From NCBI GenBank assembly GCA_026826555.1, contig JAKSZT010054573.1, positions 345,046-409,045 on the forward strand: a stretch of 64,000 nt of DNA, given 5' to 3'. Position 1 is the first letter of the stretch; each line of letters begins with the position of its first letter. The translations under genes and the position numbers were made by a program. The stretch comes from Tolypeutes matacus (lineage: Eukaryota; Chordata; Mammalia; Cingulata; Chlamyphoridae). A model generated the notes under the pieces. That model saw only the letters and a program-made list of their open reading frames with translations. It was not told the origin of the DNA and did not search any database. This document shows, piece by piece, positions 31,663 to 42,439 of the stretch.

Positions 31663-33597
31663 TAGGGGAGCTTGAGCCACTAAGGAACTGGATTTTGGAA
31701 AGACAGCTTTACTTTTTTCATGTCATCTTTCTTCCCATTAAGGCACCACCGTCCCCCAGGGGGAGCTTGCGGAATTGGGTGGTGCATGGGTGGTGCATGG
31801 GACAGTGTGCCTTCCCTGGGCTGGGATTGCTCTCGGCACTTTCCTCGCCCGTCCAAGCCCAGTGCCCAGTGCTTAGGGCGTGGCTGGAAGCAGGATATTC
31901 TCTTGAAGTCTCACGTTTAATCGCGAACACTCAGGCCGACTTTGTGACGTGTTCCGCAACACCCATGCCTGTTTTCACCTCGAGTGCCAGATGGAGCCGG
32001 CGCCGCGGGGCGGCCAGGTTCTCGGGTGCGGCTGCTGCAGACACCCGGCTCGCTGGCAGCCCTCCGGGGTGGGGGGGGTGCACGGCTCTCCCACCGCTGC
32101 AGCTCTGGCCGCCAGTTCGTCCAACAGGCACAGGCTCCTTCCTGCAGCTTTTCACATCTGTCACCTGGGGCCCCAGCGGCCTCCTCCGCAACGGGTCCCG
32201 CGAGCCAGGTGAGCGCCCGGCAAGCCCCAGGTGTTTGATGAAGCGGAAGGCAGAGTAGGTGCCCAGAAGGTCCTGCTGAAAATGGGCCCCTTCCCCTGGC
32301 TGGACTTCAGCAAGTTAGCTTTGCTTCTTTCAGGGCACGGGCAGGCCAGGCTGTGAACATGTCAATGACCTCTGCGAGGATGAAACCCCTTAGCAGCCAC
32401 TGCTACCCTCGTGTGACTGGCTTCGCATGTTCTTTCCTGAGAGGGAAACTGGGGGAGTCGGGGCAGCCCTCCGTGGCCTGGGCCGGGAAGGGCCCGGAGC
32501 CACCAGGGCAGGGGAGCATCTCCGCTCTGGGAATGGGGGAGCCGAGGGGGCGCCGTCCACTGGGGTCGCCCTCTGGGCCGGGAACTCGGGTTTCTTTCCT
32601 TCCTTTTTTAGAAGTCATCTCCCCTTCGTCCTCGCCGCGGTGCCTCGCTGTGGGAACAAGGAGCAGAAGCTCCCAGGACCACCCGTGGGTCTCGCTCTGG
32701 CCGCACAGCTCCAGTTTGCTTTTTACAGCCATCCTGTTTGTTTTGCTTTAGTAGGCAGAGGAGCCAGAGCATTGGCATATTGCCCAAAGGAGCAGCTAGG
32801 GCTTCTCTGTTGCCAGGAAAGCAGCCTGGCTGGCGCTCTGCAGTGTGCGGCGAGGTGACACCCCCGTGCCAGTGGGCCACGCCAACTCCGGCCTGGCATC
32901 TGGGCCAGGAACGGAAGCAGCTGCGTCGGCTCCAGCCTCAGCAAGAGGTTCAGCTGGTGACCCTCTGGCTTCCCTTCACTGCCCGTTTTGCTTTCTCAGG
33001 TTTTCGTCCTGGCCCGTCGTGGCCTCTCTCTGAGCTCCCACTGCTAGTCTGTTCTCTCCCGCATCCCCCCGTTCCTTAGGGAGAGTCTAATTGTACGACC
33101 AGCTCATCTTTCTGAGCCAAACCAGCTAGGGGGTCAGGCCTCCTTCTCACCAGTCAGCCGCGCTGTTGTTGCAGGTCGTGGATGGAGACACGGGGCACAA
33201 AATACGCCCAAGGGATGGCCCTGCAGCTGGGTTGGGACTTGGAACACATGTGCTGAGATGAGGCCATGGGCACGACTGGCAGTGCACTTGACATGCTTTA
33301 GAACATGTGTGAGCTTTCAAAAGAGCTTGACGTTTGGCAATGCATACAAATGTAAGTCGCATATATGTGGACCAGACCTCTTTCAAAACCTTTACGAAAA
33401 ATAAAAGGGAGATGTGTTTTAAATGCACTAAAGGCTCTAGAAGTATACCCAAGAAACTAAGCCCAAAACTGATGGCCTCTAGGGAAGGGAACTGGGTGTG
33501 TGGGTCAGGGGTGGGAGAGAAAAATTTACTTTTCACTACACATTTGCTTTTTACTCCCTGTGAGTTTTTTTTATTTACATGTGTTGTATATTAAAAA
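31663..33597. other. GC-rich unique sequence
   Basis: GC-rich up to about 33000. Frames on both strands (for example 31617-32258 plus, 213 residues) overlap MER20 or have no domain. No gene call is justified. Confidence 0.35.
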
Positions 33598-34145
33598 ATA
33601 AATTCAACTTTTGAGAGTTCAGAAATAAACCCACACATCTATGGCCAATTTATTTTTGGTAAGAGTGCCAAGTCCACTCAAAGGGGAAAGAACATTCTCT
33701 TCAACGAATGGTGCTACGGAAACTGGATATCCACAGGCAAAAGAAAGAAATTGGACCCCTATCTCATTCCATATACAAAAATTGACTCAAAATGGAACAG
33801 TGACCTAAATATAAGAGCTAAAATCATTAAACTCTCAGAAGAAAACATAGGAAAATATCCTCAGGAGTTTGTATTAGGCAATAGATTCTGACTTCACACC
33901 AAAAGCATAAGTAACAAAAGAAAAAAAGTAGATAAATGGGAGATGATCAAAACTAAAAACTTTTGTGCATCAAAGGACATTACCAAGAAAGTAAAACGAC
34001 AACCTACAGAATGGTAGAAAATATTTAGAAACCATATATCTGGTAAAGGTTGAGATCCAGAATACATAAAGAACCCCTACAACTCAACCACAAAAAGACA
34101 AACAACCCAATTAAGAAATGGGCAAAGAGTTCTTTCCAAATTAAT
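33598..34145 (+). mobile_element. L1 ORF2 fragment, plus strand
   Basis: 'ACACATCTATGGCCAATTTATTTTTGG' through 'CAAATGGTGC'-like, 'GGACCCCTATCTCATTCCATA', 'GTAGATAAATGGGAGATGATC', 'GCATCAAAGGACATTACCAAGAAAG', 'CAAACAACCCAATTAAGAAATGGGCAAAGAG'. It follows ORF2 downstream of the RT core, with nonsense codons. It stops where the L1 sequence turns to the minus strand. Confidence 0.85.
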
Positions 34146-34257
34146 ATGCAAGACATGGTAGCTTATTATTTTAATTTGCAATTCTGATTGCTAAAGAGGT
34201 TAAACAGTCTTTCATAAGTTTTCTGGCTCTTTGTTTATATTCTTTCTCTTTATTTTT
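34146..34257 (-). mobile_element. Inverted L1 fragment
   Basis: 'AATTTGCAATTCTGATTGCTAAAGAGGTTAAACAGTCTTTCATAAG...TGGCTCTTTG' reads as the reverse complement of the L1 segment that normally follows directly after the plus-strand piece ending at 34145. The two pieces are back-to-back in inverted order. A later L1 inserted at its right edge. Confidence 0.55.
34245..34257. repeat. L1 target-site duplication, left copy
   Basis: TCTCTTTATTTTT, identical to 40753-40765. It flanks the near-full-length L1 and shows a single retrotransposition event. Confidence 0.75.
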
Positions 34258-34515
34258 TATTTTTTAACTTTATTTTGTATATTTGATAACTGAAAATATA
34301 AACAATTAAAAACTAAAAAGTAAACACATGAATAAATATATACATTTCTCAATTAAATGTAATGGATACATGTAAATTTTTTTTTTTTTTTAATCAAACA
34401 ATATATTACACAATATATTTGGTTCATAGTAATACATTCATACAATATTTGTGTCTGGCTTGCTTCACTCAACATAATGTCCTCCAGGTTCATCCATGTT
34501 GCCATATGCTTTATG
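34258..34515 (-). other. L1 3' UTR, short form
   Basis: About 258 bp follow the ORF2 stop. It includes an internal A run (reverse of 34377-34392) and then about 110 bp ending in AATAAAGTTAAAAAATAAAA. It lacks the ~213-bp monomers of the other L1 (23601-24665), so two different 3' UTR lineages are present. Confidence 0.65.
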
Positions 34516-35158
34516 ACTTCATTTCTTTCTTACAGCTGCATAATATTCCATCGTGTGAATAGAACACAGTTTGTTTATCCATTCATCTGTTGACGGACAC
34601 CTGGGTTGTTTCCAACTTTTGGCAATGGTGAATAATGTGGCTATGAACATCGGTGTGCAGATGTCTGTTCGTGTCACTGCTCTCAGTTCTTCTGGGTATA
34701 TACCCAGTAGTGGTATTGCAGGGTCACGTGGCAAGTCTATATTCAACTTCTTTAGGAACTGCCAAACAGTCCTCCATAGTGGTTGTACCATCCTGCATTC
34801 CCACCAACAGTGAAGAAGTGTTCCTATCTCTCCACATCCTCTCCAACAGTTGTAGTTCTCTGTCTTTTTAATAGTGGCCATTCTGATAGGTGTGAAATGA
34901 TATCTCATTGTAGTTTTGATTTGCATTTCCCTAATCATGAGTGATGTTGAGCATTTCTTCATGTGTTTTTTTTGCCATTTGTATTTCTTCTTCGGAAAAA
35001 TGTCTATGCAAGTCTTTGGCCCATTTTTTAATTGGGTCATTTATCTTTTTATTGTTGAGTTGTAACATCTCTTTATATATCCTGGATATTAAACCCTTAT
35101 CAGATATGTGATTTCCAAATATTTTTTCCCATTGAGTTGGCTGCCTTTTCACCCTTCT

Positions 35159-35337
35159 TTTTTATTATTATTATTATTTATTTATTCATTTATCCCCCGC
35201 TTGCTGCTTGTGCTCGTTGGGTCAGCTAACCACGCCGTGCGGGCGGGCTTGCCTTCACCAGGAGGCCCCAGGAACCGAACCCGGGGCCTCCCATATGGTA
35301 AACGGGAGTCCTACTGATTGAGCCACAGCCGCTTCCC
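35159..35337 (-). mobile_element. tRNA-Ala SINE nested in L1 ORF2
   Basis: Minus-strand head 'GGGGGAAGCGGCTGTGGCTCAATC', B box 'GGTTCGGTTCC', GGTGAAGGCAAGCCCGCC body and an ATAAATAAATAAT tail. Target duplication CCTTTTCACCCTTCT at 35144-35158 and 35338-35352 (perfect). It splits ORF2 downstream of the RT domain, so it is younger than the L1. Confidence 0.94.
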
Positions 35338-37643
35338 CCTTTTCACCCTTCTGACAAAGTCCTGTGAGGTGCAAAAGTGTTTAATTTTGAGGAGGTCCCA
35401 TTTATCTACTTTTTCTTTTGTTGCATGTGCTTTGGGTGTAAGGTCCAAGAAATCACCACCTACTACAAGGTCTTGAAGATGTTTCCCTACATTTTCTTCT
35501 AGTAGTTTTATGGTCCTGGCTTTTATATTTAGATCTTTGATCCATTTTGAGTTGATTCTTGTATAGGGGGTGAGATAGGGGTCCTCTTTCATTCTTTTGG
35601 TTATAGATATCCAGTTCTCCCAACACCATTTGTTGAAGAGACTGTTTTTTTCCCATCAGCGTGGGCTTGGTAGGTTTGTCAAAAACCAGTTGACTGTATA
35701 GGTGAGGGTTTATTTCTGGATTCTCAAGTCTATTCCACTGATCAATATGTCTATCTTTATGCCAGTACCATGCTGTTTTGACCACTGTAGCTTTGTAATA
35801 TGTTTCAAGGTCAGGCAGTGAAATTCCTCCCACGTTGCTCTTCTTTTTTAGAATGCTTTTGGCTATTCGGGTGCACTTACCCTTCCAGATGAATTCGGTA
35901 ATTGCCTTCTCTAATTCTGTAAAGTAAGCTGTTGGGGTTTTGATTGGTATTGCATTGAATCTATAAATCAGTTTGGGCAAGATTGACATCTTCATGATAT
36001 TTATTCTTCCAATCCATGAACACAGAATGTCTTTCCATTTATTTAGGTCTTTTTAAATTTCTTTTCGCATTGTTTTGTAGTTTTCTGCATAGGTCTTGTA
36101 CTTCCTTGGTTAAATTAACTCCTACGTATTTGAGTCTTTTTGTTGCTATTGAAAATGGAATTTTCCTCCTGATTTCCTCCTCAGATTGTTCAGTACTAGT
36201 GTACAAAAACATTACTGATTTTTGCGTGTTGATCTTGAATCCTGCCACTTTGCTGAACTCATTTATTAGCTCAAGTAGCTTTGTTGTGGATACTTCAGGA
36301 TTTTCTAAATACAGGATCATGTCATCCGCAAACAGTGGGAGTTTTACTTCCTCTTTTCCTATTTGGAGGCCTTTAATTTTTTTGTCTTGTCTAATTGCCC
36401 TAGCTAGAACTTCTAGTACAATGTTGAATAACAATGGTGACAGTGGGCATCCTTGTCTTGTTCCTGATCTTAGGGGGAAAGCTTTCAACCTTTCCCCATT
36501 GAGTATGATGTTGGCTGAGGGTTTTTCATATATGCCTTTTATCATATTGAGGAATTTTCCTTTTATTCCTATCTTTTGAAGTATTTTTATCAAAAAAGGA
36601 TGTTGGATTTTGTCGAATGCCTTTTCTGCATCTATTGAGATGATCATGTGGTTTTTTGCCTTCAATTTGTTAATGTGGTGTATTACATTGATTGATTTTC
36701 TTATGTTGAACCAGCCTTGCATACCAGGAATAAATCCCACTTGGTCGTGATGTATAAGTCTTTTGATATGCTGTTGGATTCGATTTGCAAGTATTTTGTT
36801 GAGAATTTTTGCATCTATGTTCATGAGAGAGATTGGTCTGTAATTTTATTTTCTTGTGGAATCTTTATCTAGCTTTGGTATTAGGGTGATGTCGGCTTCA
36901 TAAAATGTGTTGGGTAATTTTCCCTCCTCTTCAATTTTTTGGTAGAGTTTAAACAGGATTGGTGTTAATTCTTTTAGAAATGCTTGGTAGAACTCACCTG
37001 TGAAGCCATCTGGTCCTGGACTTTTCTTTGCTAGGAGATTTTTGATGACAGATTCAATCTCCTTAATTGTGATTGGTTTGTTAAGTTCTTGTATTTCTCA
37101 TTGTGTCAGTGTAGGTTGGTTATGAGTTTCTAGAAATTTGTCCATTTCATCCAGGTTGTCTAGTTTGTTGGCATATAGTTTCTCATAATATCCTCTTATG
37201 ATTCTTTTTATTTCTGTGAGGTCATTTGTAATTTCCCCCCTTTCATTTCTGATTGTATTTATTTGCATCTTCTCTCTTTTTTTCTTTGTTAGTCTAGCAA
37301 GGGGTTTGTCAATTTTATTGATCTTCTCAAAGAACCTGCTTTTGGTTTTGTTGATTTTCTCTATTGCTTTTCTGTTCTCATGTTCTTTTATTTCCGCTCT
37401 AATCTTTATTATTTCTTTCTTTCTTTTTGCTTTGGGATTGGTTTGCTGTTCTTTTTCTAGTTTCTCAAGTTGTTCAGTTAAATCTTTGAGTTTAGCTCTT
37501 TCTTGTTTCTTAATATAGGCATTTAGGGCTATAAATTTCCCTCTCAAGACTGCCTTTGCTGTATCCCATAAGTTTTGATATGTTGTGTTCTCATTTTCGT
37601 TTGTCTCAATATATTTACTGGTTTCACTTGCAATTTCTTCTTT

Positions 37644-37744
37644 TTTTTTTTTTCTTTTTTTTAACCGGGAAGGCCCAGGGATCGAACCCGGGTCCCTCCA
37701 TATGGGAGACGGACGCCCATCCAGTTGAGCCACATCCGACCCCT
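37644..37744 (-). mobile_element. Young short tRNA-Ala SINE nested in L1 ORF2
   Basis: Single unit (reverse 'GGGGTCGGATGTGGCTCAAC', B box 'GGTTCGATCCC') with an interrupted A tail. Target duplication CAATTTCTTCTTT at 37631-37643 and 37745-37757 (perfect). It lies between the endonuclease and RT domains of ORF2. The subtype matches 12186, 30903 and 52173. Confidence 0.94.
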
Positions 37745-38630
37745 CAATTTCTTCTTTGACCCACTGAATATTTAGGAGTGTGTTATTCAGTCTCCACACA
37801 TTTGCAAATTTCCTTTTTTTCCTGTCTGTTATTGATTTCTAGTTTCATTCCATTATGATCTGAGAAGGTGCTTTGTATAATTTCAATCTTTTCATATTTA
37901 TTGAGAGCTCTATTGTGACCTAACATGTGGTCTATCCTGGAGAAAGATCCATGGGCACTTGAGAAGAATGTATAACCCGCTGAGTTTGGATGCAGTGTTC
38001 TGTATATGTCTGTTAGGTCTAACTTGTTTATCATATTGCTCAAGTTCTCTGTTTCCTTGTTGATCTTCTGTCTAGTTGTTCTATCTAATGATGTGAGAGG
38101 GGTGTTGAAGTCCCCGACGATTATTGTAGAAATGTCTATTTCTCCCTTCAGTTTTGCCAGAGTTTGTCTCATATATTTTGGGGCACCCTGGTTAGGTGCG
38201 TAGATATTTATGACTGTTATATCTTCCTGGAGGATCGTCCCTTTTATTAATATATAATGGCCTTCCGCATCTCTTATCACTTTTTTGCATTTGAAGTCTG
38301 TTTTGTCTGATATTAGTATAGCTACCCCTGCTCTTTTCTGTTTACTATTCACGTGGAGTATCTTTTTCCAACCTTTCACTTTCAGCCGGCTTGTATCCTT
38401 GTGTCTGAGGTGAGTTTCTTGTAAGCAGCATATGGATGGCTCATGTATTTTTTATCCATTCTGTCAGCCTGTATCTTTTGATGGGGGAGTTTAATCCATT
38501 CACATTCAATGATATTACTGAAAATGCACTATTTATTTCCTCCATTTTATTCTTTAGTTTTCATATGTCATCTTGTTTTAGTCTCTCTCTCTTTTTACTC
38601 TTTTGGTTAGCCTTTCTGCTTTTCTTTCTT

Positions 38631-39620
38631 CTATACTCTCCTCCAAGCCTCTCTCTCCTGTCTTTTTCTTTCAAGTTCTAAGGCTTCCTTTAATATTTCC
38701 TGCAAAGGTGGATTCTTTTATGTAAACTCTCTTAGTTTCTGTTTGTTTGTGAATACTTTATATTCACCTTCATATTTGAAGGACAGTTTTGCTGGATAAA
38801 GAATTCTCGGCTGGCAGTTTTTCTCCTTCCGTTTCCTAATTGTATCATACCACTGTCTTCTTGCCTCCATGGTTTCTGAAGAGAAATCTGCACTAAGTTT
38901 TACTGGACGTCCTTTGTACGTGATCGTTTGCTTCTCTCTTGCTGCTCTGAGAATTTTCTCTTTGTCTTTTACATTTGACATTCTGAATAATATGTGTCTC
39001 GGCGTAGGTCTATTTGGATTTATTCTTATCGGGGTACGGTGTGCTTCTTGGACATGTAAGTTCATTTCTTTCGTGAGAGTTGGGAAATTTTCAGCTTTTA
39101 TTTCCTCAAATACTCTTTCTGCCCCTTTTCCTTTCTCTTCTCCTTCTGGAACTCCCATGACACGTATGTTCTTGTGTTTTGTGTTGTCATTCAACTCTCT
39201 GAGCCCCTGCTCAATTTTTTCCATTCTTTTCTCTCTCTGTTCTTTTCTCTCTTCAATTTTAGCTGCTCTGTCTTCGGTATCACTTATTCTTTCTTCTGTC
39301 ATTTTGAGTCTGTTGTTGTATGCTTCAAATGTATTTTTGACTTCACCTATTGTGTCTTTCATTCTCATGAACTCCGTTACTTTTCTGTTCATGATTTCAA
39401 ATTCTTCTTTACGTTTGCGCAATGATTTCTTGATGTCATTGATCTCTTTAACTATGTTCTCTTTCATCTCATTAATTTGATTTTGGAAATGTGTGCTCAT
39501 CTCACTGATTAGTTCTCTCAAATTCTGCATCTCTTCTGGGACTTTACTGTATTCCTTTTCTTGGGCAATGTCTTCTATTTTCTTAGTATGGCCCGTAATT
39601 TTTTGCTGGTGCTTAGGCAT
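38631..39620 (-). pseudogene. L1 ORF1 (RNA-binding protein), one premature stop
   Basis: ORF1p binds L1 RNA and forms trimers. Translation from 39620 (start MPKHQQ) gives 300 residues to a TAA at 38718-38720. The frame stays open for 28 more codons beyond it with the expected C-terminal text (PPLQEILKEALELE...), so the stop is a late nonsense mutation. The coiled coil covers roughly residues 20-140, and the RRM begins near 'NIRVMGVPEGEEKGKGAERV' (about residue 150). The C-terminal domain includes RRQWYDTIRKRKEKN. Apart from the stop the frame is uninterrupted. Confidence 0.92.
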
Positions 39621-40752
39621 CTGGTTAGTTTGTATTTTACTTAGATGCTCTATCTCTTTCTCTTTTATGGGGTTTTAGTGGCAGGAGGCTGTGAGTTACC
39701 ACCGCTCTTTGATTTTTGGCTCAACCTTGATTGTTAGGATTGTTCTGCTGGTTGCTCAAAACTGGGCACTGGACCCAGTAATTGGTTGTAGAGTCGTTTC
39801 CTAGGGCCTTGGGCAGGGAGGCTATAGAGGCCAGGAAAAGCTTCTCTTACTTATTAATTTTCTTATGTGCACTTCCTTGGTCTGCCAGGAGATGGCGCTT
39901 GTTGGCAGCTCTCAATTCAATGCCTGGTCGGAGCGTATTTGTTGTGACACAGACCAGATCAATGTGATAGAGCTTCCTGTCTGTGGGCTAGGAGCCCTGT
40001 GATTCAAACTTTCTGAGACCGTACTCCAGACTTCTCTCATAGCGCCCCCCTTTTCCCAGCTAGGAAATATTTCCAAGCCCTTCTGAATCCTCAGCAATCA
40101 GTCCCTGTTAGTAGAGGAGGAGATTGGGAGGTTTGTATATCTTTAGCCCCTTGCAGGCTCCAAGGCAAACAATGGCGCATCCCCACCCAGCCTGGAAGGG
40201 CTCTCGGGACAGGGCAGACCAAACCTGGAAGTCCAAAGCAGGGTCAGCCCCAGGCTCTCTCTCCCCTCTCCCTTGGAGTCCTCAACAATTAGTCCAGGCT
40301 AGAAGAGAGGGAGGCTGCGAGGGTCGGATTTCTCCAGTCCTTTCTAGGCTCCCAGGGCAAACGGCTGTGTGGAAGGGTCCGTGGGGCTCCACAGCCCAAA
40401 TTTCAGGTCAGAACCTGAGTCAGCCTAAGGCTGTGTCCCTCTCTCTCCCCTTTCCGGGAGTGGCAGATCCCTGAAGCCCCCTTTGTCTGTGGTCGCAGGC
40501 CCAGGGGCCCGAGAATTCTGAAGAGTGTGGGGGAGGGTGCCGGCAGCAGCAGAAGCTGCTACTTGCAACTCACGGTTCTGTTGTCGCGATTTCCCTCTTC
40601 TGTCCCTCTCTCCTCTGGGTGGTGTGCAGCCTTCACCTGCTGTCCTAAACCCTGGAAGATCTTTTTCAAGGCTGTTTCAGCCTGTCCTCAAGCTATTTTT
40701 CTGGAGAAGAGATTCCTGTGTCTTACTAGTCTGCCATCTTCCCGGAAGTCTC
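39621..40752 (-). promoter_or_regulatory. L1 5' UTR with YY1-like site at its start
   Basis: About 1.13 kb of unusual GC-rich sequence precedes ORF1. The element begins GAGACTTCCGGGAAGATGGC (reverse of 40733-40752), placing an AAGATGGC YY1-type core at positions 13-20. A complete 5' end suggests full-length reverse transcription. Sense transcription would run leftward. Confidence 0.65.
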
Positions 40753-40930
40753 TCTCTTTATTTTTAAAACTTTTTAAAAAAAGATTTATTTTATTTTCTT
40801 ATTGATTTTAAAATAAATGTTTAAAGTTAAGAGACAAAACATAAAGCAAAAGAAGACAACTTTACATTCTACAAACCTGTTGGTAAGCAGACCATTAAAT
40901 TTAGAGAGATTGAATTTCCTGATTCTTCAT
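40753..40930. other. AT-rich L1 flank, incl. right target-site copy
   Basis: TCTCTTTATTTTT at 40753-40765 is the right target duplication. The remainder is AT-rich flanking sequence. Confidence 0.6.
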
Positions 40931-40944
40931 AACTATTTGTTTTA

Positions 40945-41335
40945 TTTTATTTTTAAGATTTATTTTATTTATTTATTCCCCCTGCCCCATTGTTTTTGCG
41001 CTCACTGTCTTGCTCTCTGTGTCCATTCGCTTTGTGCTCTCTGTGTCTGCTCATCTTCTCTTTAGGAGGCACCGGGAACCAATCCTGGGACCTCCGATGT
41101 GGGAGAGAGGTGCTCAATTGCCTGAGCCCCCTCAACTCCCTGGTTTGCTGTGTCTCTCATTGTCTCTCCTCTTTGTCTCTTTTTGTTGTGCCAGCTCTCT
41201 GCATGGGCCAGCTCTCCGTGTGGGCCAGCTCTCCGCACAGGCCAGCTTGCTTTCTCCAGGAGGCCCCTGGAAACAAACACCAGCCCTCCCATATGGTAGG
41301 TGGGAGACAAATCGCTTGAGCCACAGACGCTTTCC
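40945..41335 (-). mobile_element. Dimeric tRNA-Ala SINE
   Basis: Minus strand: a first unit with head 'TGGCTCAAGCGATTTGTC' and B-box relics near 41280, then a linker, then a second unit near 41055-41135 (reverse 'GGGGGCTCAGGCAATTGAGC', 'CCCACATCGGAGG'), a GGACACAGAGAGCA-rich body and an ATAAATAAATAAAATAAATC tail. Target duplication AACTATTTGTTTTA at 40931-40944 and 41336-41349 (perfect). Confidence 0.9.
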
Positions 41336-41349
41336 AACTATTTGTTTTA

Positions 41350-41600
41350 AAGGGTGGTTTGGCAATTTTGTTTTGAAGTTTCTAAAAGCATATTTTAAAA
41401 AAACAACAGTACCTTTTAGGCCAATTGTAAAGAAGAAAGCAAGTAAATCTAGAAATAAAAAATAAACCAAGGCTGCTTGAGCAAACACTTATCATAGATT
41501 TCATTGGCTTATTGCATTATGAGGTTTTATTTTTCCATAACTTCCCCATCTGAACATTTTCCCTCCTAAAAAATGTATTAGCTAGAAAGGAAAGGATTTT
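41350..41600. other. Unique AT-rich sequence
   Basis: No recognisable feature. Confidence 0.3.
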
Positions 41601-41614
41601 AAAAGCAAATACAG

Positions 41615-41837
41615 GGAAGCAGCTGTGGCTCAAGTGGTGGGGCTCCTGTTTACCATATGGGAGGCCCCAGGTTCGATTCCTGGGGCCTCCTGGTGAAGGC
41701 AAGCCCGCCCGCACGGCACAGCAAGATGACACAACAAAGGGAGACAAGCAGATACAGAAAAACACAAAAGCAAATGGACACAGCAAGCACAAGCAGCAAG
41801 GGGGGGATAAATAAATAAATAAAATCTTTTTTTTAAA
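41615..41837 (+). mobile_element. tRNA-Ala SINE (DAS-III-like), full length
   Basis: Head 'GGAAGCAGCTGTGGCTCAAG', B box 'GGTTCGATTCCTGG', GGTGAAGGCAAGCCCGCCCG body, GACACAGCAAGCACAAGCA repeats, and an ATAAATAAATAAAATC tail. Target duplication AAAAGCAAATACAG at 41601-41614 and 41838-41851 (perfect). Confidence 0.95.
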
Positions 41838-41924
41838 AAAAGCAAATACAGTATACCAGACAGGAAATGTACTTTCTGGGTCCCTAATCTTATACAGGTC
41901 CCCTCTCAGTTTCTTTCTATTGCC

Positions 41925-42105
41925 TTCATCCACTCACTCAACAAATGTATTGAACAAATATTTACCGTGTGCCCAGAATGTTCCAGGTAATGTCTTCAGG
42001 CTCAAGAAAAGCAGTAAATAAGACTAGGTTCCTGATCTCATGATGTCCAGAAAGAAATAGATCATGTATAAGTAGGCAAATAAATGAACAAGAAAATCGC
42101 TTGTA
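41925..42105 (-). repeat. L2 remnant, one arm of an inverted pair
   Basis: 'CACTCACTCAACAAATGTATTGAACAAATATTTACCGTGTGCCCAGAATGTTCCAGG' followed by 'GGTTCCTGATCTCATG' is the L2 3' end on the minus strand. Its partner is 42180-42370. Confidence 0.75.
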
Positions 42106-42179
42106 ACCAGCTTGTTTATGCAAACATCTACAAGAAAACCCAGACTGGTAAGGCTACTTTTGATTGGGTGGTTATTGCC

Positions 42180-42370
42180 TTGTTTATTTACTTCGCAGCA
42201 TATATAAGTTTTTTGCTTATTTCTTTATTTATCACCAGCATTTCCCATTAGCTATATGCTGTATGAAGGCAAGGGACTTGTGAGTTTTAAATACTGCCCT
42301 CTCAGCACTTAACGTCACACACCTAAGATGCATTCCATAAATTAGCTGGATGAGTGAATGAATGCATAAA
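42180..42370 (+). repeat. L2 remnant, other arm of inverted pair
   Basis: 'TGTATGAAGGCAAGGGACTTGTGAG', 'CTGCCCTCTCAGCACTTAACGTC' and 'GGATGAGTGAATGAATG' follow the L2 3' end in plus orientation. Together with 41925-42105 it forms a diverged head-to-head arrangement. Confidence 0.75.
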
Positions 42371-42439
42371 TGTATCCATAGGCTTTATAAAGAAAAAGTA
42401 AAACTGAGAGACTGATGTCATATACACCCTCTCTAGCAT

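Larger units (their letters stand above)
34516..38545 (-). pseudogene. L1 ORF2 (endonuclease/reverse transcriptase), inactivated
   Basis: ORF2p nicks DNA and reverse-transcribes L1 RNA at the target. The start is at 38545 (MEEINS-type), followed by an N-terminal SLNVNGLNSP endonuclease motif. GDFNTPL (near 38100), RIDHMLG and SDHNG (near 37850) belong to the endonuclease. The RT catalytic FADD is at 36318-36332. A C-terminal Cys-rich motif (C-x3-C-x7-H-x4-C) lies near 34850. The stop is at 34516-34518. Lesions: a 1-nt shift in the A run near 38450, in-frame stops near 37100 and 36840, and SINEs splitting the frame at 37644 and 35159. Further shifts between 36040 and 35300 are likely. Confidence 0.9.
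34258..40752 (-). mobile_element. Near-full-length L1 with two nested SINEs
   Basis: A complete L1 in minus orientation: 5' UTR (40752 to 39621), ORF1 (39620-38631), ORF2 (38545-34516) and a 3' UTR of about 258 bp ending in an A-rich tail. Target duplication TCTCTTTATTTTT at 34245-34257 and 40753-40765. On the sense strand the site reads TTTT/AAAAATA, as preferred by L1 endonuclease. Disabled by nonsense codons, a frameshift and SINE insertions at 35159-35337 and 37644-37744. About 6.1 kb without the SINEs. Confidence 0.92.

Noticed and set aside
31617..32258. 213-residue plus frame
   Set aside because: Overlaps MER20 at its start and has no domain.
36039..36824. Intact 261-residue reverse-transcriptase frame as a host gene
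   Set aside because: It is part of L1 ORF2 (FADD motif at 36318) flanked by stops; no independent gene.
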